A stretch of 61,016 bases of DNA from Ruminococcus sp. UBA3280 (GTDB lineage: Bacteria > Bacillota > Clostridia > Oscillospirales > Ruminococcaceae), in contig DETU01000097.1 of the NCBI GenBank assembly GCA_002362175.1, positions 581-61,596 of the forward strand. The letters run 5' to 3'. Positions 26,711 through 34,972 of this stretch are shown piece after piece. The notes below the pieces were generated by a model that was given only the letters and a program-made list of their open reading frames with translations, was not told where the DNA came from and did no database searches. The position numbers were made by a program, and so were the translations under genes. The number at the start of each line of letters is the position of its first letter. The first letter of the stretch is position 1.

Positions 26711-27021
26711 GTTATCCAAGTTTTTACAGACAGGAAAAAATGCCATTTGAAATGAACGAAAAATCTTATGAGAGTATGGCTTACCTGATGAATTATGGTT
26801 CGATTTCACCGCCGAGTATGGCTTATTATAGCGGAATTATGAAGGGTTACAGACAGAACGGCATGGACGTGAGCTATCTTGAAACGGCTCTGAAAAATTC
26901 ATACAGTCACTTTTTTTCGGACGCATATGAAAGTTTGGACGGATATGAAAATACCGAAGAAGATGAGGATTTTGATGAGGCTTTCTATGCGGAAGATAAC
27001 CCGTTTCAACTGAAATTTTAG
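26711..27021 (+). CDS. Gamma-glutamylcyclotransferase-like enzyme, exon 2
   Basis: The intron's 3' end at 26710 leaves GT then TAT CCA AGT, continuing the gene as (G)YPSFYRQEKMPFEMNEKSYESMAY, with the C-terminal GGCT pattern MNYGSISPPSMAYYSGIMKGYRQNGM and an acidic tail. A later internal ATG (26740) opens the same frame, but with no proper N-terminus it would not make an active enzyme on its own. In other frames 26690-26750 gives stops, confirming the junction. Exon 2 ends 11 bases before the next gene. Confidence 0.87.
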
Positions 27022-27032
27022 GGGTGATGTGA

Positions 27033-27176
27033 GTGACAAATTTATTTATTGAACTGTTTGTGGGACTGCTTTTCGGAGGTTTAATCGGCTGTTTAGGAAC
27101 GGCGGTTGTTGCCCTTAAATACGAGGTTCACAGGCTGAACAAGGAATTAAATGCAAAGAATCGAGGTATATTATGA
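27033..27176 (+). CDS. Small single-span membrane protein (47 residues)
   Basis: GTG start after a GGGGTGATG region. The product begins MTNLFIELFVGLLFGGLIGC, a single glycine-rich membrane helix, and has a basic, charged tail. The stop overlaps the next ATG as ATGA, so the two are translationally coupled. No family is recognised; tiny membrane proteins like this are common on clostridial elements. Confidence 0.6.
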   Translation: MTNLFIELFVGLLFGGLIGCLGTAVVALKYEVHRLNKELNAKNRGIL

Positions 27177-27418
27177 TTTACAAAGGGTTTGATATAATAA
27201 TAATTCTTGAAAAAATTTCAAGAAAGAATTCAGAAGGTCAGGCAGTTGAATGTGACGGTTTTATAATCGAAATTTACGGTGAAAACAAGAGTGTTCCGCT
27301 TGAGGTTTTCAACGTGGCGGTCGGCTTTGAACTTCTTGAAAATAGCCAGGAAGAAGTCGAACAGCTTGTCAGGGATTACATCGACCTTGAAAAGCTGGAA
27401 ATCAGATTTGAATTATAA
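27173..27418 (+). CDS. Hypothetical protein (81 residues)
   Basis: It overlaps the preceding small gene by four bases and has GAGGT upstream. The product is a compact alpha/beta protein with a strand-rich start (MIYKGFDIIIILEKISRK) and an acidic C-terminal helix (SQEEVEQLVRDYIDLEKLEIRF). No motif tells the role. Its place between the GGCT gene and the HipA-like kinase marks it as element cargo. Confidence 0.55.
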   Translation: MIYKGFDIIIILEKISRKNSEGQAVECDGFIIEIYGENKSVPLEVFNVAVGFELLENSQEEVEQLVRDYIDLEKLEIRFEL

Positions 27419-27496
27419 ATTATTTCTGTTAAAAGCTTGAAATCTGGCGGAATTTAAGGTATAATAATATCAGAAAAATGAGATGGGGTGAATGTC

Positions 27497-28741
27497 TTGG
27501 AATATATTCTTATGCACAAAAACATTGATGTTGCAAAAATTGAGATAGATGATGTGCTTGGAGTTATAACGGCGGTCGGTGATGTGCTGCACAGGGAACA
27601 TATTCCTGTCGGAGTTATTCATTCGCTGAGGCACAGGGAAATTATTGACCGTGCAGCTCTGAATCATTGGTGGAGAGGTCGCTCGATTCCTGCAAGCCGT
27701 ATGGGAATTTCTGAGGCATTGGATTCTCTTGGAATATATGAAACAGGTGAACTTCTGACAAAATGTTTTGGACTGGGTTTGTCTGACCACTACTGGATAA
27801 AACCTGTTAAAAGCGATTTGACATGGGAAAAGGTAAATTTTTTTGATAATGATTTTTCCAACGATGTTGGCGATGTTCTTTTCGGAATAAATAAAAAAAT
27901 TTCAGGCTTTGATTTTGTTTCCCCTGATAATACGTCCGACGGAAACCTCAGAAAGCGTTGGAAGATAATAAACGGAAAACGTTGCCTTATAAAATCGGGG
28001 GCAGCACCGTTCAGACAACAGCCTTTCAATGAAGTTATAGCCTCAAAAATCATGGACAGACTGGGTATAAGTCATGTTTCATATAACGTTATCTGGAACG
28101 GAAACGAGCCTTATAGTGTGTGCGAAAATTTTGTTACAAAGGATACGGAGCTTGTCAGTGCGTACAGAGTTTTACAGGTTCGTCCGAAAGAAAATCATGA
28201 AAACGAGTATCTGCATTATGTGAATATCTGCAAAGAATTGGGCATAAAAGATATTGTTTCTGCAATTGACGCAATGATTGTGGTTGACTATATCATTGCA
28301 AACGAGGACAGACATTTCAATAATTTCGGACTGCTCAGAAATGCGGACACTCTTGAATGGATTGGTGCGGCTCCGATTTTTGACAGCGGAACTTCCCTGT
28401 GGTATGACACTCAGGAAAAATTCATACCATATGCAGATATAAAGTGCAAACCGTTTACGAAAACACATGGCGAACAGTTAAAACTGGTTTCAGACTTCAG
28501 CGTTTTTGATTTTTCAAAACTTGATGGAATCGAAGATGAAATTATCGAAATTTTTATATCTGGAAATTATAGTAACTTTATCGATGAAAACAGAGCGAAA
28601 ATTATAGCAGAAACTGTCCGGCACAGAATTGATAATCTGCAAAAAATTGCTCTTAGTCATTCTGGAAGCTTCGACAATAGTTTCCAGGAAAGCGACCTTG
28701 AAGAAAATATTTCAGAAGAATATGACGTAAAAATTGAATAA
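27497..28741 (+). CDS. HipA-like serine/threonine kinase domain protein
   Basis: The TTG at 27497 is preferred because GGGGTG lies six bases upstream; an in-frame GTG nine bases earlier overlaps that site. The ~414-residue protein has an N-terminal ~110-residue region of unknown kind (including WWRGRSIPASRMGISEAL) and a C-terminal HipA-type kinase: a GKRCLIKSG nucleotide-binding strand, the catalytic loop VDYIIANEDRHFNNFG (D-R-H-x2-N) and the metal site PIFDSGTSL. HipA kinases phosphorylate targets such as aminoacyl-tRNA synthetases and stop growth. No HipB-like antitoxin adjoins it; its N-terminal region may play that part. Confidence 0.82.
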   Translation: MEYILMHKNIDVAKIEIDDVLGVITAVGDVLHREHIPVGVIHSLRHREIIDRAALNHWWRGRSIPASRMGISEALDSLGIYETGELLTKCFGLGLSDHYWIKPVKSDLTWEKVNFFDNDFSNDVGDVLFGINKKISGFDFVSPDNTSDGNLRKRWKIINGKRCLIKSGAAPFRQQPFNEVIASKIMDRLGISHVSYNVIWNGNEPYSVCENFVTKDTELVSAYRVLQVRPKENHENEYLHYVNICKELGIKDIVSAIDAMIVVDYIIANEDRHFNNFGLLRNADTLEWIGAAPIFDSGTSLWYDTQEKFIPYADIKCKPFTKTHGEQLKLVSDFSVFDFSKLDGIEDEIIEIFISGNYSNFIDENRAKIIAETVRHRIDNLQKIALSHSGSFDNSFQESDLEENISEEYDVKIE

Positions 28742-28869
28742 ATCATTTTATGAAATTCAGTCGAAAAATTTATAAACAGTGAAATATAATAAAATTTAAT
28801 ATCAAAAGGACTAAAAATCAGGCAAAATCAATGTCATCTATTTTGGTTCACCTTGACATTTTTAAAGTA

Positions 28870-28907
28870 GAGAAAGCATCAAAGTATTGATGTTTTCTCT
28901 TTTTTTA
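28870..28907 (+). terminator. Terminator near the right side of the mobile element
   Basis: GAGAAAGCATCA (28870-28881) pairs with TGATGTTTTCTC (28888-28899), 12 bp with one G-T, then eight T. It ends the element's last transcript. The rest of 28742-29029 is AT-rich and without genes; the element's right border probably lies here. Confidence 0.82.
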
Positions 28908-29029
28908 TTTCCTGACAAAATTCACCTGAACTGTCTCATACATTATGAACATTAGAACACAACAGGTAACATAATATAATTTGTTTATAGGTACAGCAGA
29001 ATTTTTTAAAAAAGAAGATTAATTTTTAC

Positions 29030-29058
29030 TTGAAAAAAGTTTTTAAAAGTGATATAAT
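29030..29058 (+). promoter_or_regulatory. Promoter of the permease-acyltransferase operon
   Basis: TTGAAA (29030-29035), 17 bases, TATAAT (29053-29058). Confidence 0.8.
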
Positions 29059-29113
29059 TGATTTCGGAAAGGAGGATTTCAGTCATAATTAATTACAGAA
29101 AGGATTGGTTTAT

Positions 29114-29284
29114 ATGAACGAAACAGAAAAAGAACTCGAAAAACGTATTGATTATCTTGAAAAATGTATTCTTGAAAACAAACCTGTCGATATAGCTGTA
29201 CAGATGACAAAAAAAGACTACATAACGGCTGGTATAATAACCGCTGTGTTTTTCATTCTTGTTATAGGAGGTGCTTTCCTATGA
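29114..29284 (+). CDS. Small membrane protein coupled to the permease-acyltransferase
   Basis: A 56-residue protein: an N-terminal charged helix that could form a coiled coil (ETEKELEKRIDYLEKCILEN), then one membrane helix (YITAGIITAVFFILVIGG). AGAAAGGA lies upstream. Its stop overlaps the next start as ATGA, and the GGAGG for the next gene lies in its last codons, so the products are likely made in similar amount. It may be a small accessory subunit of the transporter. No family was recognised. Confidence 0.68.
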   Translation: MNETEKELEKRIDYLEKCILENKPVDIAVQMTKKDYITAGIITAVFFILVIGGAFL

Positions 29285-31920
29285 GCAGGAGTATTTCCGA
29301 AAAGGAAATAGAAAATGAGGTGTACTGTGGATATATCCCTGCAAACAAACAGGAACGCACTTACGGCTTTATTGACGCACTTCTGATACTTTCAGGTTAC
29401 TGTATAGCCACATGGAGTTATACACAGGGTGCATATCTCACGGGATTGGTAGGATTCAAACAACTCCTTATAACTGCATTTGCAGGTGCATTTCTTATGC
29501 TTATGATTTATCAGCTACCTGTAATATTATCGGCAAGATTCGGCATTGATATATGGGTATGGCTGAAAAGCACTTTAGGTACACGTGGTGTAAAAGTGCT
29601 TGCCGTTACAATAATTCTGATTAATTTCCCATGGTATGCAGTCTGTTGTGACCTTTTTGCTTCGTCGATGATAAATCTCAGTGAGTTATTCGGCATACAT
29701 GCTCCGCCGATTACTCATAAGCTTCTTCAGCTTTTCTGTGTACTTCTCGGCAGTTTTATGGCATGGCGTGGAGTACACGCAATAACCATCACAACCCGTA
29801 TTCTTGTACCTGCACTTGTAGCAGTAGGAGGACTTGTAATGGTGATTGGTTTCCGTTCTGCTGACCCGTCGGACATAATAAATTATAAACCTGCTCTTTC
29901 GGGAATGACAAGCAGTACCGCATATACTCTTGCACTTGAAGCAAATTTTGCCTTCGTTATAACACTTGTCGGCGGTATGGCTGGTATTCCGAGACTCTGC
30001 AAAAGTGAACGTTCTGCATATTATGCCGGAGTTCTCGGACAAGGTCTTGCAGGTTCTTTTTTTGTGGTAGTCGGTGCGGTAATGGCTATTGCAATGCGTC
30101 TGAAAACGGGTGTTGAGTCAACAGACCCCACCGAAATGCTCTCAACTCTTGCTTCCCCTGCCCTCGCACTCTTTTCACTCCTGCTCGTTGCCTTTGCAAA
30201 TATCGGCACTCAGGCTGTAGGCTCGTATCTTTACGGCGTAATGCTTAAAACCACATTCCCCAAAGCAAAGTATAACACACTTGTCGGAATACTCGCACTC
30301 TATGTGTCGGTACTCTGCATATGGGGAAAAATTGTTGAATATTTCGGGACTTTTCTTACCATAAGTGCCTATATTTATGCACCTTTTGCGGCACTGCTTT
30401 TTGTTGACTTCTTCTGGGTACGCAGACAAAAGCTTGATTTCAGAAGTGCTTTTTCCAACGAAAAAAATAATATCTATTTCTACACAAAAGGTTTTAATAT
30501 AGTAAGTATTGTATGTCTGATATGTGGGTGTATTATTTCACTTTCCGTATACAATCCCATAACGGCTGAAATATATGCACCGCTTCTCTTTAAACTTACT
30601 CCTACAGGTCTCGGCTTTCTCTCAACTGCACTTTTATATTTCCTCGTCGCACTTCTTCCACCCGTAAGAAGATATATAAATCCTGACATACGTTTTCACC
30701 CTGATACAAAACCGTTCAACCGTCGCCGTGAACCTCCACGACAGAATATCTTCCTTATTCCTCTTATGTGGCTTGCATGTAAGTTTCTCACACATTCAGG
30801 AAAACTTAAAATCAACAAAGGCGACACCAGAGGCATAAAGCCACCCTTTCTTGTACTTGGTACACATCAGTCGTTCACAGATTTCTATGTAACTCCGCTT
30901 GCACTGTTCCCCCACCGTGCTAACTATATTTCCGAACTTGAGGGATTTGAAAACTTCGGTGAATGGATTTACCGACAGGCTGGTTGTCTCGGTACAAGAA
31001 AATTTATAAATGACATATCCCTTATAAAAAATATAAAACGTGTGCTTGACCGTGGTGACATACTTGTACTTTATCCTGAAGCACGCTATGCAAATGTCGG
31101 TACAAATTCAAAATTGCAGATGTCAGTTGCAAAAATGGTGAAAAAATTCGGTTATCCTGTTGTCACCCTCAACATGAAAGGAAATTATCTGCAGTCTCCG
31201 ATATGGAATCTCACAAAAAGAAAAGAAGCACGTCTAACTGCTGATATGACTTACGCACTTACTTCTGAAGAAGTGAAAAATCTTTCCGTTGAGGAAATAC
31301 ACAGCCGTCTTTCAGAACTGCTTGAATTTGACGAATACCGTTATCAGCGTGAAAACAGAATTTCAATAAAATATCCTAAACGTGCAGAGGGTCTTGAACT
31401 TCCGTTATACCAGTGCAGAAACTGCAAAAAAGAATTTTCAATGAAAACAAAAAACGACGAAATTTTCTGTACATCATGCGGAAAACGCTGGAAAATGGAC
31501 GAGTTCGGCACTCTTGAAAGCAAAGGTGAAAAAATATATATTCCCGACTGGTACGAATGGGAAAGAACTCAGGTTATCGGTGAAATAAAGTCGGAAAAAT
31601 ACGGTCTTGACTTACCCGTGAAAATTCAGGCACTTCCGAATGCCAAAAACTTCATAGACTGCGGTAAGGGCAGGCTAATCCACGACAATAAAAAGTTTAC
31701 ACTCAGTTTCGTTCATTACAACGGCAACAAAAACGTCTCACTTGAATTTACAAACAAGTCCATGCCGAGTATCCACACGGAATATGATTACAGGGATCAG
31801 GGACAGTGTATAACCCTTTCAACTCCTGACAATACTTATTTTATATTCCCCGAAAACTCGGACGACGGTTTCAATGCCACAAAAATTCAGTTTGCCGTTG
31901 AATACTTCTATTCTGAATAA
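29281..31920 (+). CDS. NCS1-type permease fused to a PlsC-like acyltransferase and zinc ribbon
   Basis: An 879-residue protein. Residues ~20-470 are a 12-helix NCS1 (cytosine/purine permease) domain: YGFIDALLILSGYCIATWSYTQGAYLTG, then GFKQLLITAFAG. Residues ~500-690 are a 1-acyl-glycerol-3-phosphate-type acyltransferase with H-x4-D as HQSFTD (His at 529) and a YPEARY motif (near 598) in place of the FPEGTR box. A C-x2-C...C-x2-C zinc ribbon (Cys 712, 715, 730, 733) and a beta-rich C-terminal domain follow. All parts are in one uninterrupted frame. Fusion of a nucleobase-type permease and a lipid acyltransferase is unusual. The substrate is unknown. Terminator and promoter frame a two-gene operon. 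Confidence 0.85.
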   Translation: MSRSISEKEIENEVYCGYIPANKQERTYGFIDALLILSGYCIATWSYTQGAYLTGLVGFKQLLITAFAGAFLMLMIYQLPVILSARFGIDIWVWLKSTLGTRGVKVLAVTIILINFPWYAVCCDLFASSMINLSELFGIHAPPITHKLLQLFCVLLGSFMAWRGVHAITITTRILVPALVAVGGLVMVIGFRSADPSDIINYKPALSGMTSSTAYTLALEANFAFVITLVGGMAGIPRLCKSERSAYYAGVLGQGLAGSFFVVVGAVMAIAMRLKTGVESTDPTEMLSTLASPALALFSLLLVAFANIGTQAVGSYLYGVMLKTTFPKAKYNTLVGILALYVSVLCIWGKIVEYFGTFLTISAYIYAPFAALLFVDFFWVRRQKLDFRSAFSNEKNNIYFYTKGFNIVSIVCLICGCIISLSVYNPITAEIYAPLLFKLTPTGLGFLSTALLYFLVALLPPVRRYINPDIRFHPDTKPFNRRREPPRQNIFLIPLMWLACKFLTHSGKLKINKGDTRGIKPPFLVLGTHQSFTDFYVTPLALFPHRANYISELEGFENFGEWIYRQAGCLGTRKFINDISLIKNIKRVLDRGDILVLYPEARYANVGTNSKLQMSVAKMVKKFGYPVVTLNMKGNYLQSPIWNLTKRKEARLTADMTYALTSEEVKNLSVEEIHSRLSELLEFDEYRYQRENRISIKYPKRAEGLELPLYQCRNCKKEFSMKTKNDEIFCTSCGKRWKMDEFGTLESKGEKIYIPDWYEWERTQVIGEIKSEKYGLDLPVKIQALPNAKNFIDCGKGRLIHDNKKFTLSFVHYNGNKNVSLEFTNKSMPSIHTEYDYRDQGQCITLSTPDNTYFIFPENSDDGFNATKIQFAVEYFYSE

Positions 31921-31927
31921 TATATTG

Positions 31928-31957
31928 AAAACAGTGTCTCAAAGGACACTGTTTTTT
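31928..31957. terminator. Terminator between convergent genes
   Basis: AAACAGTGTC (31928-31937) pairs with GACACTGTTT (31945-31954), then T run; the minus side also has a T-rich flank. It serves the permease-acyltransferase gene and possibly the GNAT gene from the other strand. Confidence 0.8.
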
Positions 31958-31961
31958 TATA

Positions 31962-32456
31962 TTAACTGATTCTATAACAGTACTGAATTTCTTTAAGTTC
32001 TTTTCCACCTATGTTATCATTCAGAAATTCACCGCTTTCTACAAATCCGAATTTTTCATAAAATCTTCTCGCCAGACTGTTTTCTTCCAATACCCATAAA
32101 AAAATCTCGTTATATCCCGAATTTCCAAGATTTTTTATTGCAGAACCAAGCAATTGCTTTCCATATCCTTTGCCGATATAATATGGCAGAAGATAAACCG
32201 AAATAATCTCACCCATTCCGCTGAACTTCGGAAAACGTGATTCACAGTAACTTGACGTACCTATAATACGACTACTGTCAAACATCAGAAGTGTGTTTCT
32301 GCCGTCGCTGTCAAGACCTGAAACCCACTGTCCTGCGGGTATGCTGTCAAGATAACTCTGCGGAATTATGTCCTTATAGGCATATTTCCAGCTTTCTTCA
32401 TAAATACGACTTATTTCAAGTCTGTCATCATTATTTGTCATGAGTCTTATTTCCAT
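31962..32456 (-). CDS. GNAT-family N-acetyltransferase
   Basis: Start placed at the ATG ending at 32456 because GGAGGTTG lies upstream of it; 164 residues. GNAT fold: MEIRLMTNNDD start, the acetyl-CoA site ISVYLLPYYIGKGYGKQLLGSAI (R/Q-x2-G-x-G/A-like), and the C-terminal strand FYEKFGFVESGEFL. Such enzymes acetylate amines on small molecules or proteins; the substrate cannot be told. It is transcribed towards the permease-acyltransferase and shares the terminator. Confidence 0.85.
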   Translation of the reverse strand: MEIRLMTNNDDRLEISRIYEESWKYAYKDIIPQSYLDSIPAGQWVSGLDSDGRNTLLMFDSSRIIGTSSYCESRFPKFSGMGEIISVYLLPYYIGKGYGKQLLGSAIKNLGNSGYNEIFLWVLEENSLARRFYEKFGFVESGEFLNDNIGGKELKEIQYCYRIS

Positions 32457-32608
32457 AAATAACAACCTCCGTTTTTTATTCGACATTTGTCTATAATCAA
32501 TAAATATACAATATATATTTTGTCTGTTTATACAAAATTCAAAAAATTTTCGTCTTTTTGCCCCTCTGAAATCACTTGTTTATAAAAGCACTGAGGAGGT
32601 ACTTCTAT

Positions 32609-34903
32609 ATGAAAAAAATCTTGATATTAACGGCTTTGGTGGTTATGCTTTCAGGTGTGGGGTGTGCGAAAAAAACCAAGAAAAATACTCCCGAAATTCC
32701 TTCCGAACCGAAAGGCGTGGAAATTACACAGCTTGTTTACAAGCAGGAACACTTATCGTTTCCCGAAGATATGGAGTCAAGAATGGGTCTGTACTATCAC
32801 GACGGAGTGAAGTTTGTCTACAAATCCAAGAACGACGAAATAAAAATAATGTCATATGACGAAAACATGAACGAAACGGGAGCTTTAACCCTGATAAGCG
32901 GTGACAATATGCAGAGTGAATCATATTTCTGTACAAAACCCGACGGCAGAATAGTCATGCTTTGTCTTTACGTTGAGCCTCCCAAAGAAATAACAGACTA
33001 TGAGGACTTCGGTAAAAATGCCGTTGTCACTCTTAAAATACGTACATACTCCCCTGACGGCAAAATTCTTGAAACCCATGAGGTAGACGGTTTTCACAGA
33101 TACGAGGATTTCGGCTACATAGACGGCTTTTACGAATACGGTGAAAATTACGTCATTTCGTTCCGTGACGGCTTTGCACTTGTAATGGCAGACGGTAAAA
33201 TCTTCAACACCAACAACGACAAACAAAATATGGTTTTTGCTACCGACACAGAAGGAAAAACATATGCTTGCGACTGGACAAAATATTCCGTTTCAGAAGG
33301 ACTTTCCGTCAACAACGGCAACGCCAAGGAGTACGGAAAATATGTCAACCGCACGGGTTCTGTATTCAGGGGCGACGGCGGTTTCAAGCTGTTTTTCGTC
33401 ATGAACGAGGGTATTTTCGGTCTTGATTACAATGACGAACTTGTTCAGATTCTTGATTTTACTGATTCAGACGTTTCGCCGTCGGGGATATGGTATGCCT
33501 GCTATGGCGGTGACGGAAAATTCATTATCTGCGGTGACAGTCAGACCCTTGCGGACGGTATGTTCTTTGATATGCTGACAGTCCGTCCCGATGACTATGT
33601 GGAAAACAAAACCGATTTGACTTTAGGCTGTATAGATTGGAGCAACAACGCCGAAGATATAGCACTGATGTACAGCAAAGAGAATGACAATTACAAAGTA
33701 AGTACGCAAAAATACAAGGATATTGACAACTTAAAGCTTGATGTTCTGAGCGGTGACGCTCCCGACCTCTTCGCATATCAGGACACTTCTTTCATGTACC
33801 GTTACGCCAATTTAGGAGCGTTCGCCGACCTCTATGACTACATGGAAAACAACGACGGTATAAAACAAGACGATATTCTCGAAAACGTTTTACAGGCTTA
33901 CGAATACAAAGGCGGTCTTTACGGTATTCCGGCAGGCTTTAAACTGTCAGGCGTGCTTATTGCAAACAGCGACGTTATCGGCAGAGAGTACTCATACTGG
34001 AATTATGATGAATTTTTCAGAAATGTGGAAAATATGCCTGAAAATATGTATTTAAGTCCCCGAAATTCACATTTCGCATACCGTGACGGTGTTTTTGAAG
34101 AATTATGCGTAAACGGATATGGAAACTGGGTTGATTATGATAACTACACCTGCAATTTTAATAACGAGGATTTTATAAATCTGCTTAATTTCTGCAGTAC
34201 GGTCAAAATAAACGAGCATTTTGACTGGAAAGCTATGAAAAAATTACCCAACGAAGAAGTAGACATCATGAACAAAGAGGACGATATAAGAGTAATGAAC
34301 AAACAGTCACTTTTCGGAAACTATTCTGACTATATATCAAACTGCGATGAATTTATTTCAGTTGCCAAGCAGAACGGTCTTTATCTGAACGGCAATTATA
34401 CCTATCTTATCGCACCGTCCAATGACAGAACGGGAACTATCTCAACCGCAAATGATATGTGTTTTTCAATAATCAGCAATACAGACTGTCCAGAAGGTGC
34501 ATGGGATTTTATGAATTACGTTTTAAGTCCGCATTTTCAGAATAACTATATGCAATTAAACTGGTGCTTTACAACCAACAAGGAAAGCTACAATCATAAA
34601 TTTGACCGTTTTTTTGATGAATACAGTCAACAAGTACAAGTATCTCTTGACCCTATGAAAAATAACTGGGGAAGTCCCGAAACAGAGGGGACTGAATGGA
34701 TAAACAAACCGATAACAGAAGAAGACGTTGAATATATGAAAGAATTTCTGTCGCATTTCAACAAACTCTGTGACAGAGATGAAGATATACAGAACATCAT
34801 GACAGAAGAATGCGGAAAATTTATTAACGGTGAAACTACTGCGGAAAAGTGTGCCGAAACGATACAGGGCAGGGTGTCAATATATTTGAGTGAACAGAAC
34901 TGA
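32609..34903 (+). CDS. Large solute-binding lipoprotein with extra N-terminal domain
   Basis: The start at 32609 (GAGGAGGT upstream) gives the lipoprotein signal MKKILILTALVVMLSGVGC, with Cys 20 or so as lipidation site. The product has 764 residues: an N-terminal ~330-residue beta-rich, propeller-like region (repeated strand patterns with YDENMNE, DTEGKTYACDW) and a C-terminal family 1 solute-binding domain (DLFAYQDTSFMYRYANLGAFADLYDYME). The C-terminal part resembles the protein at 11840-13219. It is a surface-anchored receptor with no ABC permease next to it. The ligand is unknown, possibly a glycan or peptide. Confidence 0.75.
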   Translation: MKKILILTALVVMLSGVGCAKKTKKNTPEIPSEPKGVEITQLVYKQEHLSFPEDMESRMGLYYHDGVKFVYKSKNDEIKIMSYDENMNETGALTLISGDNMQSESYFCTKPDGRIVMLCLYVEPPKEITDYEDFGKNAVVTLKIRTYSPDGKILETHEVDGFHRYEDFGYIDGFYEYGENYVISFRDGFALVMADGKIFNTNNDKQNMVFATDTEGKTYACDWTKYSVSEGLSVNNGNAKEYGKYVNRTGSVFRGDGGFKLFFVMNEGIFGLDYNDELVQILDFTDSDVSPSGIWYACYGGDGKFIICGDSQTLADGMFFDMLTVRPDDYVENKTDLTLGCIDWSNNAEDIALMYSKENDNYKVSTQKYKDIDNLKLDVLSGDAPDLFAYQDTSFMYRYANLGAFADLYDYMENNDGIKQDDILENVLQAYEYKGGLYGIPAGFKLSGVLIANSDVIGREYSYWNYDEFFRNVENMPENMYLSPRNSHFAYRDGVFEELCVNGYGNWVDYDNYTCNFNNEDFINLLNFCSTVKINEHFDWKAMKKLPNEEVDIMNKEDDIRVMNKQSLFGNYSDYISNCDEFISVAKQNGLYLNGNYTYLIAPSNDRTGTISTANDMCFSIISNTDCPEGAWDFMNYVLSPHFQNNYMQLNWCFTTNKESYNHKFDRFFDEYSQQVQVSLDPMKNNWGSPETEGTEWINKPITEEDVEYMKEFLSHFNKLCDRDEDIQNIMTEECGKFINGETTAEKCAETIQGRVSIYLSEQN

Positions 34904-34910
34904 CGGAATA

Positions 34911-34939
34911 TTGACCTTTATGTAATTTCATGATATAAT
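34911..34939 (+). promoter_or_regulatory. Promoter of kptA
   Basis: TTGACC (34911-34916), 17 bases, TATAAT (34934-34939). Confidence 0.8.
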
Positions 34940-34972
34940 GAATACAAATAATTTCAGGAAAGAAGTGTTATC

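Larger units (their letters stand above)
15066..28741 (+). mobile_element. Serine-recombinase mobile element (approximate core)
   Basis: Gene content is foreign to the flanks: sigma-like HTH, MazF, DinG-like helicase, three serine recombinases in a row, amidoligase plus gamma-glutamylcyclotransferase, HipA-like kinase, several short membrane proteins and a group II intron. All genes run on the plus strand in tight spacing. No conjugation relaxase, coupling protein or T4SS gene is present, so it is an integrative mobilisable-type element or a remnant. The true ends lie somewhere in 14813-15065 and 28742-29030; no convincing attachment repeats were found. Four of its genes are interrupted. Confidence 0.75.

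Noticed and set aside
23787..27021. Frameshift in the gamma-glutamylcyclotransferase gene at the intron edge
   Set aside because: At first the frame before 26740 seemed shifted, but placing the intron end at 26710 (…CGCAAT) joins the exons exactly in frame and gives the expected family sequence, so no frameshift is needed.
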